Source: Vibrio agarivorans
GTDB taxonomy: Bacteria > Pseudomonadota > Gammaproteobacteria > Enterobacterales > Vibrionaceae
DNA: 64,000 nt
Assembly: GCF_030409635.1 (NCBI RefSeq)
Contig: NZ_JAUFQF010000004.1
Location: 902,241-966,240, forward strand
Direction: 5' to 3'
Shown here piece by piece: positions 37,568 through 50,343 of the stretch. Made by a program: the position numbers and the translations under genes. The notes beneath the pieces are model-generated. The model was not told where the DNA came from. It saw nothing but the letters and a program-made list of their open reading frames with translations, and did not search any database. The stretch's first letter is position 1. The number at the start of each line of letters is the position of its first letter.

Positions 37568-38974
37568 GTGTCATCTTCGCTTTGGTTGCAAGTTATGCAG
37601 CAGCTCCAAGAGGAGTTACCTGCTACAGAATTTAGCATGTGGGTTCGCCCTCTACAGGCTGAATTAAACGACAACACGTTGACGCTTTTTGCGCCAAACC
37701 GTTTCGTTCTTGACTGGGTTCGCGACAAGTACCTCAATAATATCAATCGTCTGCTGCAACAGTTTTGTGGCAATGACGTACCGAATCTTCGCTTTGAGGT
37801 CGGCAGTCGCCGAGTTCAAGCACCAAAACCGGCGCCAACGCGCACACCTGCAGACGTTGCTGCTGAGTCTTCAGCACCTGCGCAGTTGCAGGCACGTAAA
37901 CCTGTACACAAAACTTGGGATGATGATGTACAGGCGATCGCCGATATTAATCACCGCTCAAATGTAAACCCGAAGCATCGTTTTAAGAACTTTGTTGAGG
38001 GTAAGTCAAACCAACTTGGTTTAGCTGCGGCGCGTCAGGTATCAGATAACCCAGGTGCTGCCTATAACCCTCTATTCTTATATGGTGGAACGGGCCTTGG
38101 TAAGACTCACCTATTGCATGCGGTAGGTAACGCGATTGTTGATAACAAGCCAAACGCGAAAGTGGTGTACATGCACTCTGAGCGTTTCGTTCAAGACATG
38201 GTTAAAGCACTGCAAAACAACGCGATTGAAGAGTTCAAACGCTACTACCGTAGTGTTGATGCGCTGCTTATCGATGACATCCAATTCTTTGCAAACAAAG
38301 AGCGCTCGCAAGAAGAGTTCTTTCATACCTTCAATGCGTTACTTGAAGGCAATCAGCAGATCATCTTGACATCTGATCGCTATCCAAAAGAGATCAGTGG
38401 GGTAGAGGATCGTCTTAAGTCTCGCTTTGGTTGGGGCCTAACCGTCGCGATCGAACCACCAGAGCTTGAGACTCGCGTAGCGATCTTGATGAAAAAGGCA
38501 GAAGACCACCAGATCCACCTTGCCGATGAAGTGGCGTTCTTTATTGCCAAACGACTTCGCTCCAATGTTCGTGAGCTTGAAGGTGCATTGAACCGTGTTA
38601 TCGCCAACGCTAACTTTACTGGGCGACCAATTACGATTGATTTCGTTCGTGAGGCATTGCGTGACTTGTTAGCTCTGCAAGAGAAGCTCGTGACTATTGA
38701 TAATATTCAAAAGACAGTGGCCGAGTACTACAAGATTAAGGTTGCGGATCTGCTGTCTAAACGACGCTCTCGCTCAGTCGCGCGTCCACGTCAATTGGCG
38801 ATGGCACTCGCTAAAGAGCTGACAAACCATAGCTTACCGGAAATTGGTGATGCATTTGGTGGTCGTGACCATACGACGGTGCTACACGCGTGTCGCAAGA
38901 TAGAACAATTGCGCGAAGAGAGCCACGACATTAAAGAAGACTACTCTAACCTAATCCGTACACTATCGTCATAA
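37568..38974 (+). CDS. dnaA: Chromosomal replication initiator protein DnaA
   Basis: DnaA binds the oriC boxes, oligomerises with ATP and opens the unwinding element. From GTG 37568 the product is 468 aa, beginning MSSSLWLQ like other Vibrio DnaA. The in-frame TTG at 37553 lacks a ribosome site. Domains: DnaB/DiaA-binding domain I (1-85), a linker, the AAA+ domain with GGTGLGKTH and LLIDDIQFF, and C-terminal helix-turn-helix with signature [15 protein letters not shown]. It lies about 7.5 kb right of oriC with dnaN and recF downstream. Confidence 0.97.
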   Translation: MSSSLWLQVMQQLQEELPATEFSMWVRPLQAELNDNTLTLFAPNRFVLDWVRDKYLNNINRLLQQFCGNDVPNLRFEVGSRRVQAPKPAPTRTPADVAAESSAPAQLQARKPVHKTWDDDVQAIADINHRSNVNPKHRFKNFVEGKSNQLGLAAARQVSDNPGAAYNPLFLYGGTGLGKTHLLHAVGNAIVDNKPNAKVVYMHSERFVQDMVKALQNNAIEEFKRYYRSVDALLIDDIQFFANKERSQEEFFHTFNALLEGNQQIILTSDRYPKEISGVEDRLKSRFGWGLTVAIEPPELETRVAILMKKAEDHQIHLADEVAFFIAKRLRSNVRELEGALNRVIANANFTGRPITIDFVREALRDLLALQEKLVTIDNIQKTVAEYYKIKVADLLSKRRSRSVARPRQLAMALAKELTNHSLPEIGDAFGGRDHTTVLHACRKIEQLREESHDIKEDYSNLIRTLSS

Positions 38975-39030
38975 AGCGGTTCGGGTTAAGCTAGACAAAA
39001 CCTTGTTCAAATAAACGATTAGAGCAAACA

Positions 39031-40131
39031 ATGAAATTTACTATTGCACGTGAACACCTACTTAAACCGCTTCAGCAAGTGTCTGGTGCGTTGGGTGGTC
39101 GTCCGACCTTACCTATTTTGGGCAACCTTCTGATCAAAGTAGAGAACAACACGCTTTCTATGACCGCGACAGACCTTGAGGTCGAGCTAGTCAGTAAAGT
39201 TGCGCTTGAAGGTGATTGTGAAGCGGGCAGCATTACTGTTCCGTCACGTAAGTTTCTCGATATCTGTCGCAGCCTACCTGATTCTGCACAAATCACGTTT
39301 GTTCTCGAAGCTGAGCGTGTTCAGGTGCGTTCTGGTCGCAGCCGCTTCTCATTAGCCACACTCCCTGCGAATGATTTCCCTAATATTGAAGATTGGCAAA
39401 GCGAAGAGGCCATCAGCTTAACTCAGGCTGAATTGAAGGCTCTGATAGACAAAACTCAGTTCTCAATGGCTAACCAAGATGTACGTTATTATCTCAATGG
39501 TATGCTGTTTGAGATTGATGGCACGACACTGCGCAGTGTTGCAACAGATGGCCACCGTATGGCGGTCTCGCAAACAGAACTGACAGCATCGGCAGAGAAG
39601 CAGCAGATCATCTTGCCACGTAAGGGTGTGCAAGAGTTGGTGAAATTGCTCGATGCTCCAGAGCAGTTGGTTGAACTGCAAATTGGCAGCTCAAATCTGC
39701 GCGCAGAGGTAAACAACTTCATCTTTACTTCCAAACTGGTGGACGGTCGCTTCCCTGATTACCGCCGCGTAATGCCACAAAGCACCGATAAAACACTGGA
39801 AGCAAGCTGTGATGAGCTGCGCCAAGCGTTCTCACGTGCCGCTATCCTGTCGAATGAAAAATTCCGTGGTGTGCGTGTCAACTTAGATGGTGGTGAGATG
39901 CGTATCACTGCGAATAACCCTGAACAAGAAGAAGCAGAAGAGTTGCTTGATGTTCAGTTTGAGGGTGATGCGATTGAAATCGGCTTCAATGTTAACTACG
40001 TACTCGATGTATTGAACACGTTGCGTTGCGACACGGTTCGCTTATCCATGTCGAGCGCCAATGCGAGTGCGCTACTAGAGAATGCAGACGACGACAGCGC
40101 AATGTATGTTGTGATGCCAATTCGACTCTAG
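39031..40131 (+). CDS. dnaN: DNA polymerase III beta sliding clamp
   Basis: The ring-shaped processivity clamp, 366 aa, the E. coli length. Three clamp folds run in tandem; the N-terminus is [21 protein letters not shown] and the C-terminus forms the protein-binding pocket tail YVVMPIRL. It is 56 bases after dnaA and 1 base before recF. Confidence 0.98.
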   Translation: MKFTIAREHLLKPLQQVSGALGGRPTLPILGNLLIKVENNTLSMTATDLEVELVSKVALEGDCEAGSITVPSRKFLDICRSLPDSAQITFVLEAERVQVRSGRSRFSLATLPANDFPNIEDWQSEEAISLTQAELKALIDKTQFSMANQDVRYYLNGMLFEIDGTTLRSVATDGHRMAVSQTELTASAEKQQIILPRKGVQELVKLLDAPEQLVELQIGSSNLRAEVNNFIFTSKLVDGRFPDYRRVMPQSTDKTLEASCDELRQAFSRAAILSNEKFRGVRVNLDGGEMRITANNPEQEEAEELLDVQFEGDAIEIGFNVNYVLDVLNTLRCDTVRLSMSSANASALLENADDDSAMYVVMPIRL

Positions 40132-40132
40132 A

Positions 40133-41224
40133 ATGCCTCTCTCTCGGCTGATTATTCAGCAATTCCGTAATATTAAAGCCTGTGACATCACCCCGTCACC
40201 AGGCTTTAATTTTCTTGTCGGAGCTAATGGCAGCGGCAAGACCAGTGTCCTAGAAGCAATCTATTTGCTTGGGCACGGCCGTTCTTTTAAAAGTACGTTA
40301 ACCGGTCGTGTGATTCAAAATGAGCAGCCAGAGCTGTTCGTTCATGGCCGTGTTAAAGAGCATTCTTTGACACAAGACCAATTTGAGCTACCTGTTGGCA
40401 TAAATAAGCAGCGCGATGGCTCAACAGAGGTTAAAATAGGCGGTCAGTCTGGACAAAAGTTGGCGCAGCTTGCCAAGATATTACCGCTGCAATTAATTCA
40501 CCCAGAAGGGTTTGAATTGCTCACTGATGGGCCTAAGTTTCGCCGCGCGTTCATTGATTGGGGCGTGTTTCACACCGAGGCAGGGTTCCATGAAGCTTGG
40601 GGGCGGTTTAAGCGCCTTAACAAGCAGCGCAATGCGTTGCTCAAAGATGCCAAAAGCTATCGCGAGCTGAGTTATTGGGATAAGCAGCTAGCAGAGCTGG
40701 CTGAAAAAATCAGTTCGTGGCGTGAAGCGTATGTGGCGCAGATGACCACAGTGGCACAGGAGATGTGCCAAGCATTTTTGCCAGAATTTGATATTCAATT
40801 GAAGTATTATAGGGGCTGGGAAAAGGATACCCCTTATGACCAGCTTCTAGAACGAAATTTCGAGCGAGATCAGTCACTCGGGTACACTTTTAGTGGCCCA
40901 AATAAGGCTGATCTGCGCATTAAAGTGAACGGCACTCCGGTTGAGGATGTGCTGTCACGCGGTCAACTAAAATTAATGGTATGCGCGCTACGCGTTGCTC
41001 AAGGTCAGCATTTGACACAAGTAACGGATAAGCCGTGTATCTATTTGATTGATGACTTTGCATCTGAATTAGATAGCCAACGTCGTAAGCGTCTTGCTGA
41101 CTGCTTAAAGGCGACGGGGGCTCAAGTTTTTGTAAGCTCAATTACCGAGGAGCAGATCGCTGATATGCGAGATGACACTGGTAGGCTGTTCCATGTGGAA
41201 CAGGGCAATATTGAGCAAGGATAA
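40133..41224 (+). CDS. recF: DNA replication and repair protein RecF
   Basis: RecF is an SMC-like ATPase that loads RecA at gaps together with RecOR. The 363-aa protein has Walker [10 protein letters not shown] near residue 30, signature [17 protein letters not shown] and Walker [14 protein letters not shown]. The last codons include a parS-like 16-mer at 41187-41202. Confidence 0.97.
   Translation: MPLSRLIIQQFRNIKACDITPSPGFNFLVGANGSGKTSVLEAIYLLGHGRSFKSTLTGRVIQNEQPELFVHGRVKEHSLTQDQFELPVGINKQRDGSTEVKIGGQSGQKLAQLAKILPLQLIHPEGFELLTDGPKFRRAFIDWGVFHTEAGFHEAWGRFKRLNKQRNALLKDAKSYRELSYWDKQLAELAEKISSWREAYVAQMTTVAQEMCQAFLPEFDIQLKYYRGWEKDTPYDQLLERNFERDQSLGYTFSGPNKADLRIKVNGTPVEDVLSRGQLKLMVCALRVAQGQHLTQVTDKPCIYLIDDFASELDSQRRKRLADCLKATGAQVFVSSITEEQIADMRDDTGRLFHVEQGNIEQG
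41187..41202. promoter_or_regulatory. Degenerate parS-like site in recF
   Basis: TGTTCCATGTGGAACA differs by one base from the Pseudomonas-type parS TGTTCCACGTGGAACA and by three from the perfect sites in this window. The resemblance could be chance within codons for LFHVEQ. Confidence 0.4.
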
Positions 41225-41235
41225 ATAGAGAGTAA

Positions 41236-43656
<2,421 letters not shown>

Positions 43657-43686
43657 ATTCTCGCTCTCAATCACGACTCAAGTTAA

Positions 43687-43718
43687 AACACCGCCCTTAA
43701 AAACGGCGGTGTTTTTTA
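43687..43718 (+). terminator. Terminator after gyrB
   Basis: The 9-bp stem aacaccgcc (43687-43695) / ggcggtgtt (43705-43713) is followed by T residues. Confidence 0.92.
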
Positions 43719-43769
43719 GTTTTTAATCTACATAAAATCATGCAGTTATAAATTATTTGTATTTATTCT

Positions 43770-43798
43770 CTTGAAAGCGTTTTGACTCGTCCCTATAT
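43770..43798 (+). promoter_or_regulatory. Sigma-32 heat-shock promoter
   Basis: CTTGAAA (43770-43776), a 14-base spacer and CCCTATAT (43791-43798) match the sigma-32 consensus CTTGAAA-N13-17-CCCCATNT with one mismatch. It would drive the small ORF at 43891 and ibpA, with a leader of about 245 bases ahead of ibpA. Confidence 0.85.
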
Positions 43799-43855
43799 CT
43801 GTTTATGAAGAGGTGGACGAACTTGCTAGAGACTAGAAGTTTTCCCTCTTTAAAG

Positions 43856-43896
43856 TGCCAACGAACTATTGCTCACGAGAGGATAGGGAAGTGGCA
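43856..43896 (+). promoter_or_regulatory. ROSE-type RNA thermometer, upstream copy
   Basis: CUAUUGCU (43866-43873), a 6-base loop and AGGAUAG (43880-43886) form the ROSE hairpin in which UUGCU pairs with the Shine-Dalgarno AGGA and a G stays bulged. An outer stem UGCCA/UGGCA (43856-43860 / 43892-43896) would also cover the GTG start at 43891. A further stem AAGAGG/CCTCTT (43808-43813 / 43845-43850) precedes it. Confidence 0.75.
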
Positions 43897-44016
43897 AACA
43901 ATTTAAACTTGATCCGTAAGCATGTCCCAGAGTCGTCCGAGGTGAGACCAAGAGGAGTGCCGAGAGATCTCTTAGCGAGCAAAATGATCAGCCACAGTTT
44001 TGATCATCAGTATTAA
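43891..44016 (+). CDS. Small unannotated heat-shock ORF (41 aa)
   Basis: An open frame of 41 codons begins at GTG 43891, 7 bases after AGGA, and stops at TAA 44016. The product starts MANNLNLIRKHVPESSE and has a basic centre (RPRGVPRD). No family is recognised, and there is no signal peptide or membrane helix. Support for translation is contextual: it follows a sigma-32 promoter, has the same hairpin-SD-start geometry as ibpA, and ends 8 bases before the ibpA thermometer. It might instead be a leader peptide or non-coding leader. Confidence 0.5.
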   Translation: MANNLNLIRKHVPESSEVRPRGVPRDLLASKMISHSFDHQY

Positions 44017-44024
44017 CGCTAAGA

Positions 44025-44046
44025 CTATTGCTTACTAAAAGGATAG
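44025..44046 (+). promoter_or_regulatory. ROSE-type RNA thermometer of ibpA
   Basis: CUAUUGCU (44025-44032), a 7-base loop and AGGAUAG (44040-44046) form the hairpin with bulged G44030 and the Shine-Dalgarno AGGA paired. It is the known way ibpA-type genes are blocked at low temperature and opened by heat. Both arms are identical to the copy at 43866. Confidence 0.85.
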
Positions 44047-44050
44047 CATT

Positions 44051-44485
44051 ATGAGAACTGTAGATTTCACTCCACTTTACCGCAACGCAATTGGCTTCGA
44101 TCGTCTATTCAATATGATGGAAGCAAACTCAGCGAAAAATACTTCAGGCGGTTACCCTCCATACAACATCGAGCAAAAAGATGAAAACCACTACCGCATT
44201 ACTATGGCAGTAGCAGGCTTCGCCGATGACCAAATCGATCTGACACAGAAAGAAAATATGTTGATCGTAAAAGGTGAGCGTAAAGCAGATGAGGGTAAGA
44301 ACTACGTTTATCAAGGTATTGCAGAGCGCGACTTTGAGCGTAAGTTCCAACTAGCAGATTATGTCAAGGTGGTTGGTGCGACGATGGAAAACGGCTTGTT
44401 GCACGTTGATCTAGAGCGCGAGATCCCTGAAGCGATGAAACCTCGCAAGATTGCTATTAACGGCAATAACTTGCTAGAAGGTTAA
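44051..44485 (+). CDS. ibpA: Small heat-shock protein IbpA
   Basis: An Hsp20 holdase that binds aggregating proteins and hands them to DnaK/ClpB. The 144-aa protein starts [20 protein letters not shown] as in IbpA. The alpha-crystallin domain covers residues 35-125 ([17 protein letters not shown], and [13 protein letters not shown] carrying the conserved strand), and a short C-terminal tail has the IxI-like motif KIAINGN. Regulation by sigma-32 plus a ROSE thermometer is visible upstream. Only one ibp gene is present here. Confidence 0.95.
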   Translation: MRTVDFTPLYRNAIGFDRLFNMMEANSAKNTSGGYPPYNIEQKDENHYRITMAVAGFADDQIDLTQKENMLIVKGERKADEGKNYVYQGIAERDFERKFQLADYVKVVGATMENGLLHVDLEREIPEAMKPRKIAINGNNLLEG

Positions 44486-44506
44486 TCATCAAACCTCGAT
44501 TTTAAG

Positions 44507-44534
44507 AAAGGTGTCCATTGGGCACCTTTTTTTG
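44507..44534 (+). terminator. Terminator after ibpA
   Basis: Stem AAAGGTG (44507-44513) / CACCTTT (44523-44529), extended by TCC/GGG pairing, is followed by seven T. Confidence 0.88.
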
Positions 44535-44598
44535 TGCATGCTGACCAGTAAAGCGTTGTTAGCTTGGAATAAGTGACGCCTGTAACTTTCTCATTTTG

Positions 44599-44626
44599 TT
44601 GTCGTTTGCTGGTATACACGTATACT
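44599..44626 (+). promoter_or_regulatory. Candidate crcB promoter
   Basis: TTGTCG (44599-44604), a 16-base spacer and TATACT (44621-44626). Two GTATAC hexamers lie here 2 bases apart (44612-44625). No fluoride riboswitch was recognised upstream of crcB. Confidence 0.5.
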
Positions 44627-44673
44627 TATCAGCATAAATTTTCGGCAGTTTTTGCAAAAAAGGGAGAGGGGAA

Positions 44674-45057
44674 ATGGGTCAGTTTTCCATTTTGGGCTTC
44701 ATCGCGCTCGGTGGTGCTTTTGGTGCTTGTTCAAGATATTTAGTTTCTGAGTTGTGTGTACAGCTTTTTGGTCGTGGTTTCCCTTATGGCACATTGACCG
44801 TCAATGTCATCGGTTCGTTTGCGATGGGCTGCCTGATCGCTGCCTTTGAGAATGAACTTCTCGCTACTGAGCCATGGCGTCAAATTATTGGGTTAGGCTT
44901 CTTAGGGGCACTGACTACGTTCTCTACTTTTTCTATGGACAATGTGCTGCTGATGCAGCAAGGCGCTTTCTTTAAGATGGGTCTTAATGTGCTGCTCAAT
45001 GTATTTCTAAGTATTTCAGCGGCCTGGATTGGCTTTCAAATTTTGATAAAGAGCTAA
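44674..45057 (+). CDS. crcB: Fluoride efflux protein CrcB (Fluc)
   Basis: A dual-topology fluoride channel that works as a dimer in the inner membrane. The 127-aa product has four membrane helices and the family motifs GGAFGACSRY, NVIGSFAMG and GFLGALTTFSTFS, which line the pore. It stands alone between ibpA and the thi operon. Confidence 0.95.
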   Translation: MGQFSILGFIALGGAFGACSRYLVSELCVQLFGRGFPYGTLTVNVIGSFAMGCLIAAFENELLATEPWRQIIGLGFLGALTTFSTFSMDNVLLMQQGAFFKMGLNVLLNVFLSISAAWIGFQILIKS

Positions 45058-45075
45058 CAATATTGAGTGATCCGA

Positions 45076-45104
45076 TTGGTTTGTCGCCAACATTTTTCTA
45101 TAAT
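45076..45104 (+). promoter_or_regulatory. thi operon promoter
   Basis: TTGGTT (45076-45081), a 17-base spacer and TATAAT (45099-45104). It lies about 30 bases upstream of the TPP riboswitch. Confidence 0.75.
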
Positions 45105-45136
45105 CGAACCACTCACAGCAACATAGTGAGCTGATA

Positions 45137-45218
45137 CTTGTCGGAGTGCCTTAAGGCTGAGACCGTTCATTCGGGATCCGTTGAACCTGATCTGGTTAAT
45201 ACCAGCGAAGGGAACAAG
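45137..45218 (+). promoter_or_regulatory. TPP riboswitch (THI element)
   Basis: The P1 stem CTTGT (45137-45141) / ACAAG (45214-45218) encloses the conserved GGCTGAGA (45155-45162), the pyrimidine-binding helix and CCTGATCTGGTTAATACCAG with GCGAAGGGAA. It senses thiamine pyrophosphate and would shut off the thi operon. About 130 bases separate it from the thiC ATG; no clear intrinsic terminator is visible there, so control may be translational or Rho-linked. Confidence 0.96.
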
Positions 45219-45337
45219 AGAAAGCGTTCAACTATTCTATATGAACCTTTATTAAGCTCGGAAGAACCGCTCAACCTCTTTCGACGCCTCTTGTCGCATC
45301 TATCCGCCAAGCATTTTTATCCCAATTATAGTTATAA

Positions 45338-47284
<1,947 letters not shown>

Positions 47285-47287
47285 ATA

Positions 47288-48556
47288 ATGCAACTGCTCG
47301 TACCGCGTCAGCAGATTGAATTAACGGAATCGCTACAGCAGTGTTTATCGGTCGCAAAGCAGCACGGCTTTGCGATTGATGCCATTGAATTGGGCATAAG
47401 CCCAACGCCTTGCTTCCAGATTCAAACCGATACAAAAACGCTAACCCTTAAGCACAACCTACAGCACCCACAAGACAGTGGGTGTGAAGTTGACTTGGAA
47501 TTTGCCTATCAAACCACGCTCTGCATAACCGATGCTGCTCTACTTGAGCGTACTGAAAATCGTATCTTACTCTCAGTCATCGATGAAGGGAGCTTGATGG
47601 ATGTCTGGCAACATCAAGGTGAGACTCGGGTAATACGTTACTCCGATCGCTCTAACCGCGACTCAAGCGATCACTTCACGTGGGTCGTCACACTGCTGGC
47701 TTTAGATTTTCCGCTCGAAGATGCTCTTACGTTTGCGCGTGCACAGATGAATGTTTCACGTGAAACATGGGCGCACGATTTTCGTGATTTCCCAACCCCC
47801 GTTCTCGAAGAGTCTAGGTTAGGTGTTCGTGTTGGGTGGGCGGCAAATGCTGAGCAAACCCAGTTTCCAGCTATGGATAAAGAAGCAATAGGGCTATATC
47901 CAGTTGTCGATAGCGCTGACTGGATTGAGCGCCTATTGGAGATGGGAGTCAAAACAACGCAGTTAAGAATCAAAGATGCGAGCACTCCGGATCTAGAGCA
48001 GCAGATCCAACGAAGCATTGAAGTTGGACGTCAATACGACGCTCAGGTGTTTATTAATGATTATTGGCAGTTAGCGATTAAGCATGGTGCGTATGGTGTG
48101 CATCTTGGGCAAGAGGATATTGAAGAGTCGAATCTTAGCCAACTCGCTAAGGCGGGTATTTGCCTAGGATTATCGACGCATGGTTATTATGAGCTGCTGC
48201 GTATTGTTCAGATTAACCCTAGCTATATCGCGTTAGGCCATATCTTTCCAACGACAACCAAGCAGATGCCTTCCAAACCACAGGGCTTAGTACGTTTGGC
48301 TCATTATCAGAAATTGATTGATTCGATACCCTATGCGCAAGACCAGTTAGGTTATCCAACGGTAGCGATCGGCGGTATCGACTTGAGCAATGCTCAACAG
48401 GTCTGGGAGTGTGGTGTTTCGAGCCTCGCGGTTGTCAGAGCAATCACGCTTGCTGATGAGCCACTGCAAGTGAAAAAAGCGTTTGATGCACTAATGCAGT
48501 CCGAAAATCGTGACGGTGATAAGCATGAGCGCAAGGTATTCACCGATGCTGTCTGA
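47288..48556 (+). CDS. thiE: Thiamine-phosphate synthase with N-terminal extension
   Basis: ThiE joins HMP-PP and thiazole-phosphate to thiamine phosphate. The C-terminal half (about residues 200-405) is a complete TIM-barrel ThiE: QLRIKDAS, FINDYWQLAIKHGAYGVHLGQED, GLSTH, YIALGHIFPTTTK and VAIGGIDLSN. The first 195 residues are an extra domain; its end (HFTWVVTLLALDFPLEDALTFARAQMN) recalls the last helices of ThiD-type kinases, but without kinase motifs. The protein is about twice the usual ThiE length. A perfect parS site lies inside the N-terminal domain at codons for VSRET. It begins 3 bases after thiC. Confidence 0.93.
   Translation: MQLLVPRQQIELTESLQQCLSVAKQHGFAIDAIELGISPTPCFQIQTDTKTLTLKHNLQHPQDSGCEVDLEFAYQTTLCITDAALLERTENRILLSVIDEGSLMDVWQHQGETRVIRYSDRSNRDSSDHFTWVVTLLALDFPLEDALTFARAQMNVSRETWAHDFRDFPTPVLEESRLGVRVGWAANAEQTQFPAMDKEAIGLYPVVDSADWIERLLEMGVKTTQLRIKDASTPDLEQQIQRSIEVGRQYDAQVFINDYWQLAIKHGAYGVHLGQEDIEESNLSQLAKAGICLGLSTHGYYELLRIVQINPSYIALGHIFPTTTKQMPSKPQGLVRLAHYQKLIDSIPYAQDQLGYPTVAIGGIDLSNAQQVWECGVSSLAVVRAITLADEPLQVKKAFDALMQSENRDGDKHERKVFTDAV
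47752..47767. promoter_or_regulatory. parS: parS site inside thiE
   Basis: TGTTTCACGTGAAACA is a perfect 16-base match to the ParB-binding parS consensus. It lies within thiE coding sequence, 17.8 kb from oriC. Confidence 0.95.
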
Positions 48557-49331
48557 TAAAGAGTTTATCCGTTACCAACGTCAGATTGCGCTGCCAAACA
48601 TTGGAGAAGCAGGGCAGAACAAGCTACGAAGCAGCCATGTACTTATTGTTGGTTGTGGGGGCTTAGGCTCAGCAGCTGCGCTCTATTTGGCCGCCGCTGG
48701 TGTCGGCCGTGTCGTACTTGTTGATGATGACGCTGTAGATTCGAGCAATCTACAGCGTCAGGTTGTCTATCGTGAAGAACAAGTCGGACACGGTAAAGCT
48801 GATGCGATGGCTCATCAGTTGCGTTTGCTTAATGCCAGTTGTCAGATTCGCACAATCAACAAACGCCTAGATGAAGCGCAGCTAAGCCTTGAAGTCATGC
48901 TTGCGGACACGGTACTCGATTGCACGGATAACATCGAATCGAGGCAGCTGATTAACCGAGTCTGCTTCAATCAATCTACTGCACTCATCTTTGCATCGGC
49001 TATTGGGTGGCAAGGTCAGTTTTGTATGTTTGATTTTAAGCATCACAAAGACCAAGGCTGCTATCGCTGTATCTACCCATTTGATGAACTGCCTCAGGCT
49101 GGGAAATGCTCAGACAGTGGGGTAGTCGGTCCAGTGGTTGGCACGATGGGCAACTATCAAGCGCTAGCGGCGATCCAATATTTGGCGCTGCAATCGCTAG
49201 TGTTAAAGACAAATACACTTCACCTGTTTGATGGCCTCAGCTTAACTTGGCAAGCCCTATCTACTTCAGTGGATAGCACCTGCCATGTATGTAGCGATCG
49301 CGGCAGTCAGTCAGAGAATCCAAATCAATAG
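48546..49331 (+). CDS. thiF: Sulfur carrier ThiS adenylyltransferase ThiF
   Basis: An E1-like enzyme that adenylates the C-terminal glycine of ThiS for sulfur transfer. From ATG 48546 (MLSDKEFIRYQRQIALP) it is 261 aa, matching E. coli ThiF; GTG 48510 and ATG 48525 would extend it into thiE. Signatures are the nucleotide loop GCGGLGSAAALYLAAAGVG, DLQ-like SNLQRQ and zinc cysteines CYRC and CHVC. It overlaps the thiE stop by 11 bases. Confidence 0.95.
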   Translation: MLSDKEFIRYQRQIALPNIGEAGQNKLRSSHVLIVGCGGLGSAAALYLAAAGVGRVVLVDDDAVDSSNLQRQVVYREEQVGHGKADAMAHQLRLLNASCQIRTINKRLDEAQLSLEVMLADTVLDCTDNIESRQLINRVCFNQSTALIFASAIGWQGQFCMFDFKHHKDQGCYRCIYPFDELPQAGKCSDSGVVGPVVGTMGNYQALAAIQYLALQSLVLKTNTLHLFDGLSLTWQALSTSVDSTCHVCSDRGSQSENPNQ

Positions 49332-49343
49332 TTACTTCTAAAA

Positions 49344-49556
49344 ATGATGAATACGATAACCATAATGATTAACGACCAAGCCCATCAAGTAGAAGCGAAG
49401 TCGAGCTTAGAAGACATAATTACTCAGTTCTCGCTGCCAAGTATGGGCTGCGTCTTTTCGATCAATAACCATGTAATTTCACGTGATAAATGGCCGTCGA
49501 CTCACCTCAATGAGGGTGACGCCATTTCACTATTTCAAGCGATTGCTGGGGGATAA
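49344..49556 (+). CDS. thiS: Sulfur carrier protein ThiS
   Basis: A 70-aa ubiquitin-fold sulfur carrier for the thiazole, ending in the required Gly-Gly (FQAIAGG). The GDAISLF segment is typical. The first two codons are both ATG, and either could start it. It lies between thiF and thiG. Confidence 0.95.
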   Translation: MMNTITIMINDQAHQVEAKSSLEDIITQFSLPSMGCVFSINNHVISRDKWPSTHLNEGDAISLFQAIAGG

Positions 49557-49559
49557 ACC

Positions 49560-50327
49560 ATGCTTACGATTGCCGATAAAACCTTTTCATCTCGCCTGTT
49601 TACCGGAACAGGCAAGTTCGCTAATAGCCAATTAATGGCTCAAGCTATTAAAGAGTCTGCAAGTGAACTTGCGACCATGGCGCTAAAACGTGTTGATGTT
49701 AACGATACACAAGACGATATTCTTAAGCCGTTGGTGGAGTGTGGCGTTAACTTACTGCCGAATACTTCGGGTGCGAAGAATGCCAAAGATGCTATCTTCG
49801 CTGCTCATTTGGCACGTGAAGCGCTCGGCACAAATTGGCTCAAGTTAGAAATTCATCCCGACCCTAAATATCTAATGCCAGACCCAATCGAGACACTTGC
49901 CGCCGCTGAGCAGTTGGTGCGTGATGGCTTTGTTGTACTCCCGTATTGTCACGCCGACCCTGTCTTGTGCAAGCGACTTGAAGAAGTGGGCTGCGCTGCG
50001 GTAATGCCACTTGGTGCGCCTATCGGTTCGAACAAGGGCATTGCTTCGCATGACTTTCTCGAGATAATAATCGACCAAGCCAATGTACCAGTGGTCGTGG
50101 ATGCAGGGATAGGGGCACCGTCTCACGCAGCACGTGCAATGGAGATGGGTGCAGATGCGGTGTTAGTCAACACGGCGATTGCCGCATCCTCGAATCCAGT
50201 CGCGATGGCTCGTGCGTTTAAACAAGCGGTTGAGGCTGGGCGCAGTGCTTATGAAGCTGGACTAGCAGGGCAAGTATCACATGCGGTTGCATCAAGCCCT
50301 CTGACATCATTCCTTGATGAATTGTAA
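49560..50327 (+). CDS. thiG: Thiazole synthase ThiG
   Basis: ThiG condenses 1-deoxyxylulose 5-phosphate, dehydroglycine and ThiS thiocarboxylate into the thiazole ring. The 255-aa TIM barrel begins with FTGTGKF. It contains [44 protein letters not shown] and [20 protein letters not shown] with the phosphate-binding loop. It works with ThiH encoded next. Confidence 0.97.
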   Translation: MLTIADKTFSSRLFTGTGKFANSQLMAQAIKESASELATMALKRVDVNDTQDDILKPLVECGVNLLPNTSGAKNAKDAIFAAHLAREALGTNWLKLEIHPDPKYLMPDPIETLAAAEQLVRDGFVVLPYCHADPVLCKRLEEVGCAAVMPLGAPIGSNKGIASHDFLEIIIDQANVPVVVDAGIGAPSHAARAMEMGADAVLVNTAIAASSNPVAMARAFKQAVEAGRSAYEAGLAGQVSHAVASSPLTSFLDEL

Positions 50328-50343
50328 TCGATAAGGACACGGC

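Noticed and set aside
44612..44625. GTATAC-AC-GTATAC as a specific operator of crcB
   Set aside because: Each hexamer is short and self-complementary, overlaps the likely -10 region, and has no known partner; treated as part of the promoter.
44535..44673. Fluoride riboswitch upstream of crcB
   Set aside because: No crcB-motif pseudoknot sequence is recognisable; only a plausible promoter is seen.
49475..49490. parS-like AATTTCACGTGATAAA in thiS
   Set aside because: It keeps the 10-base core TTTCACGTGA but has four mismatches to parS, including both outer arms; too weak to call.
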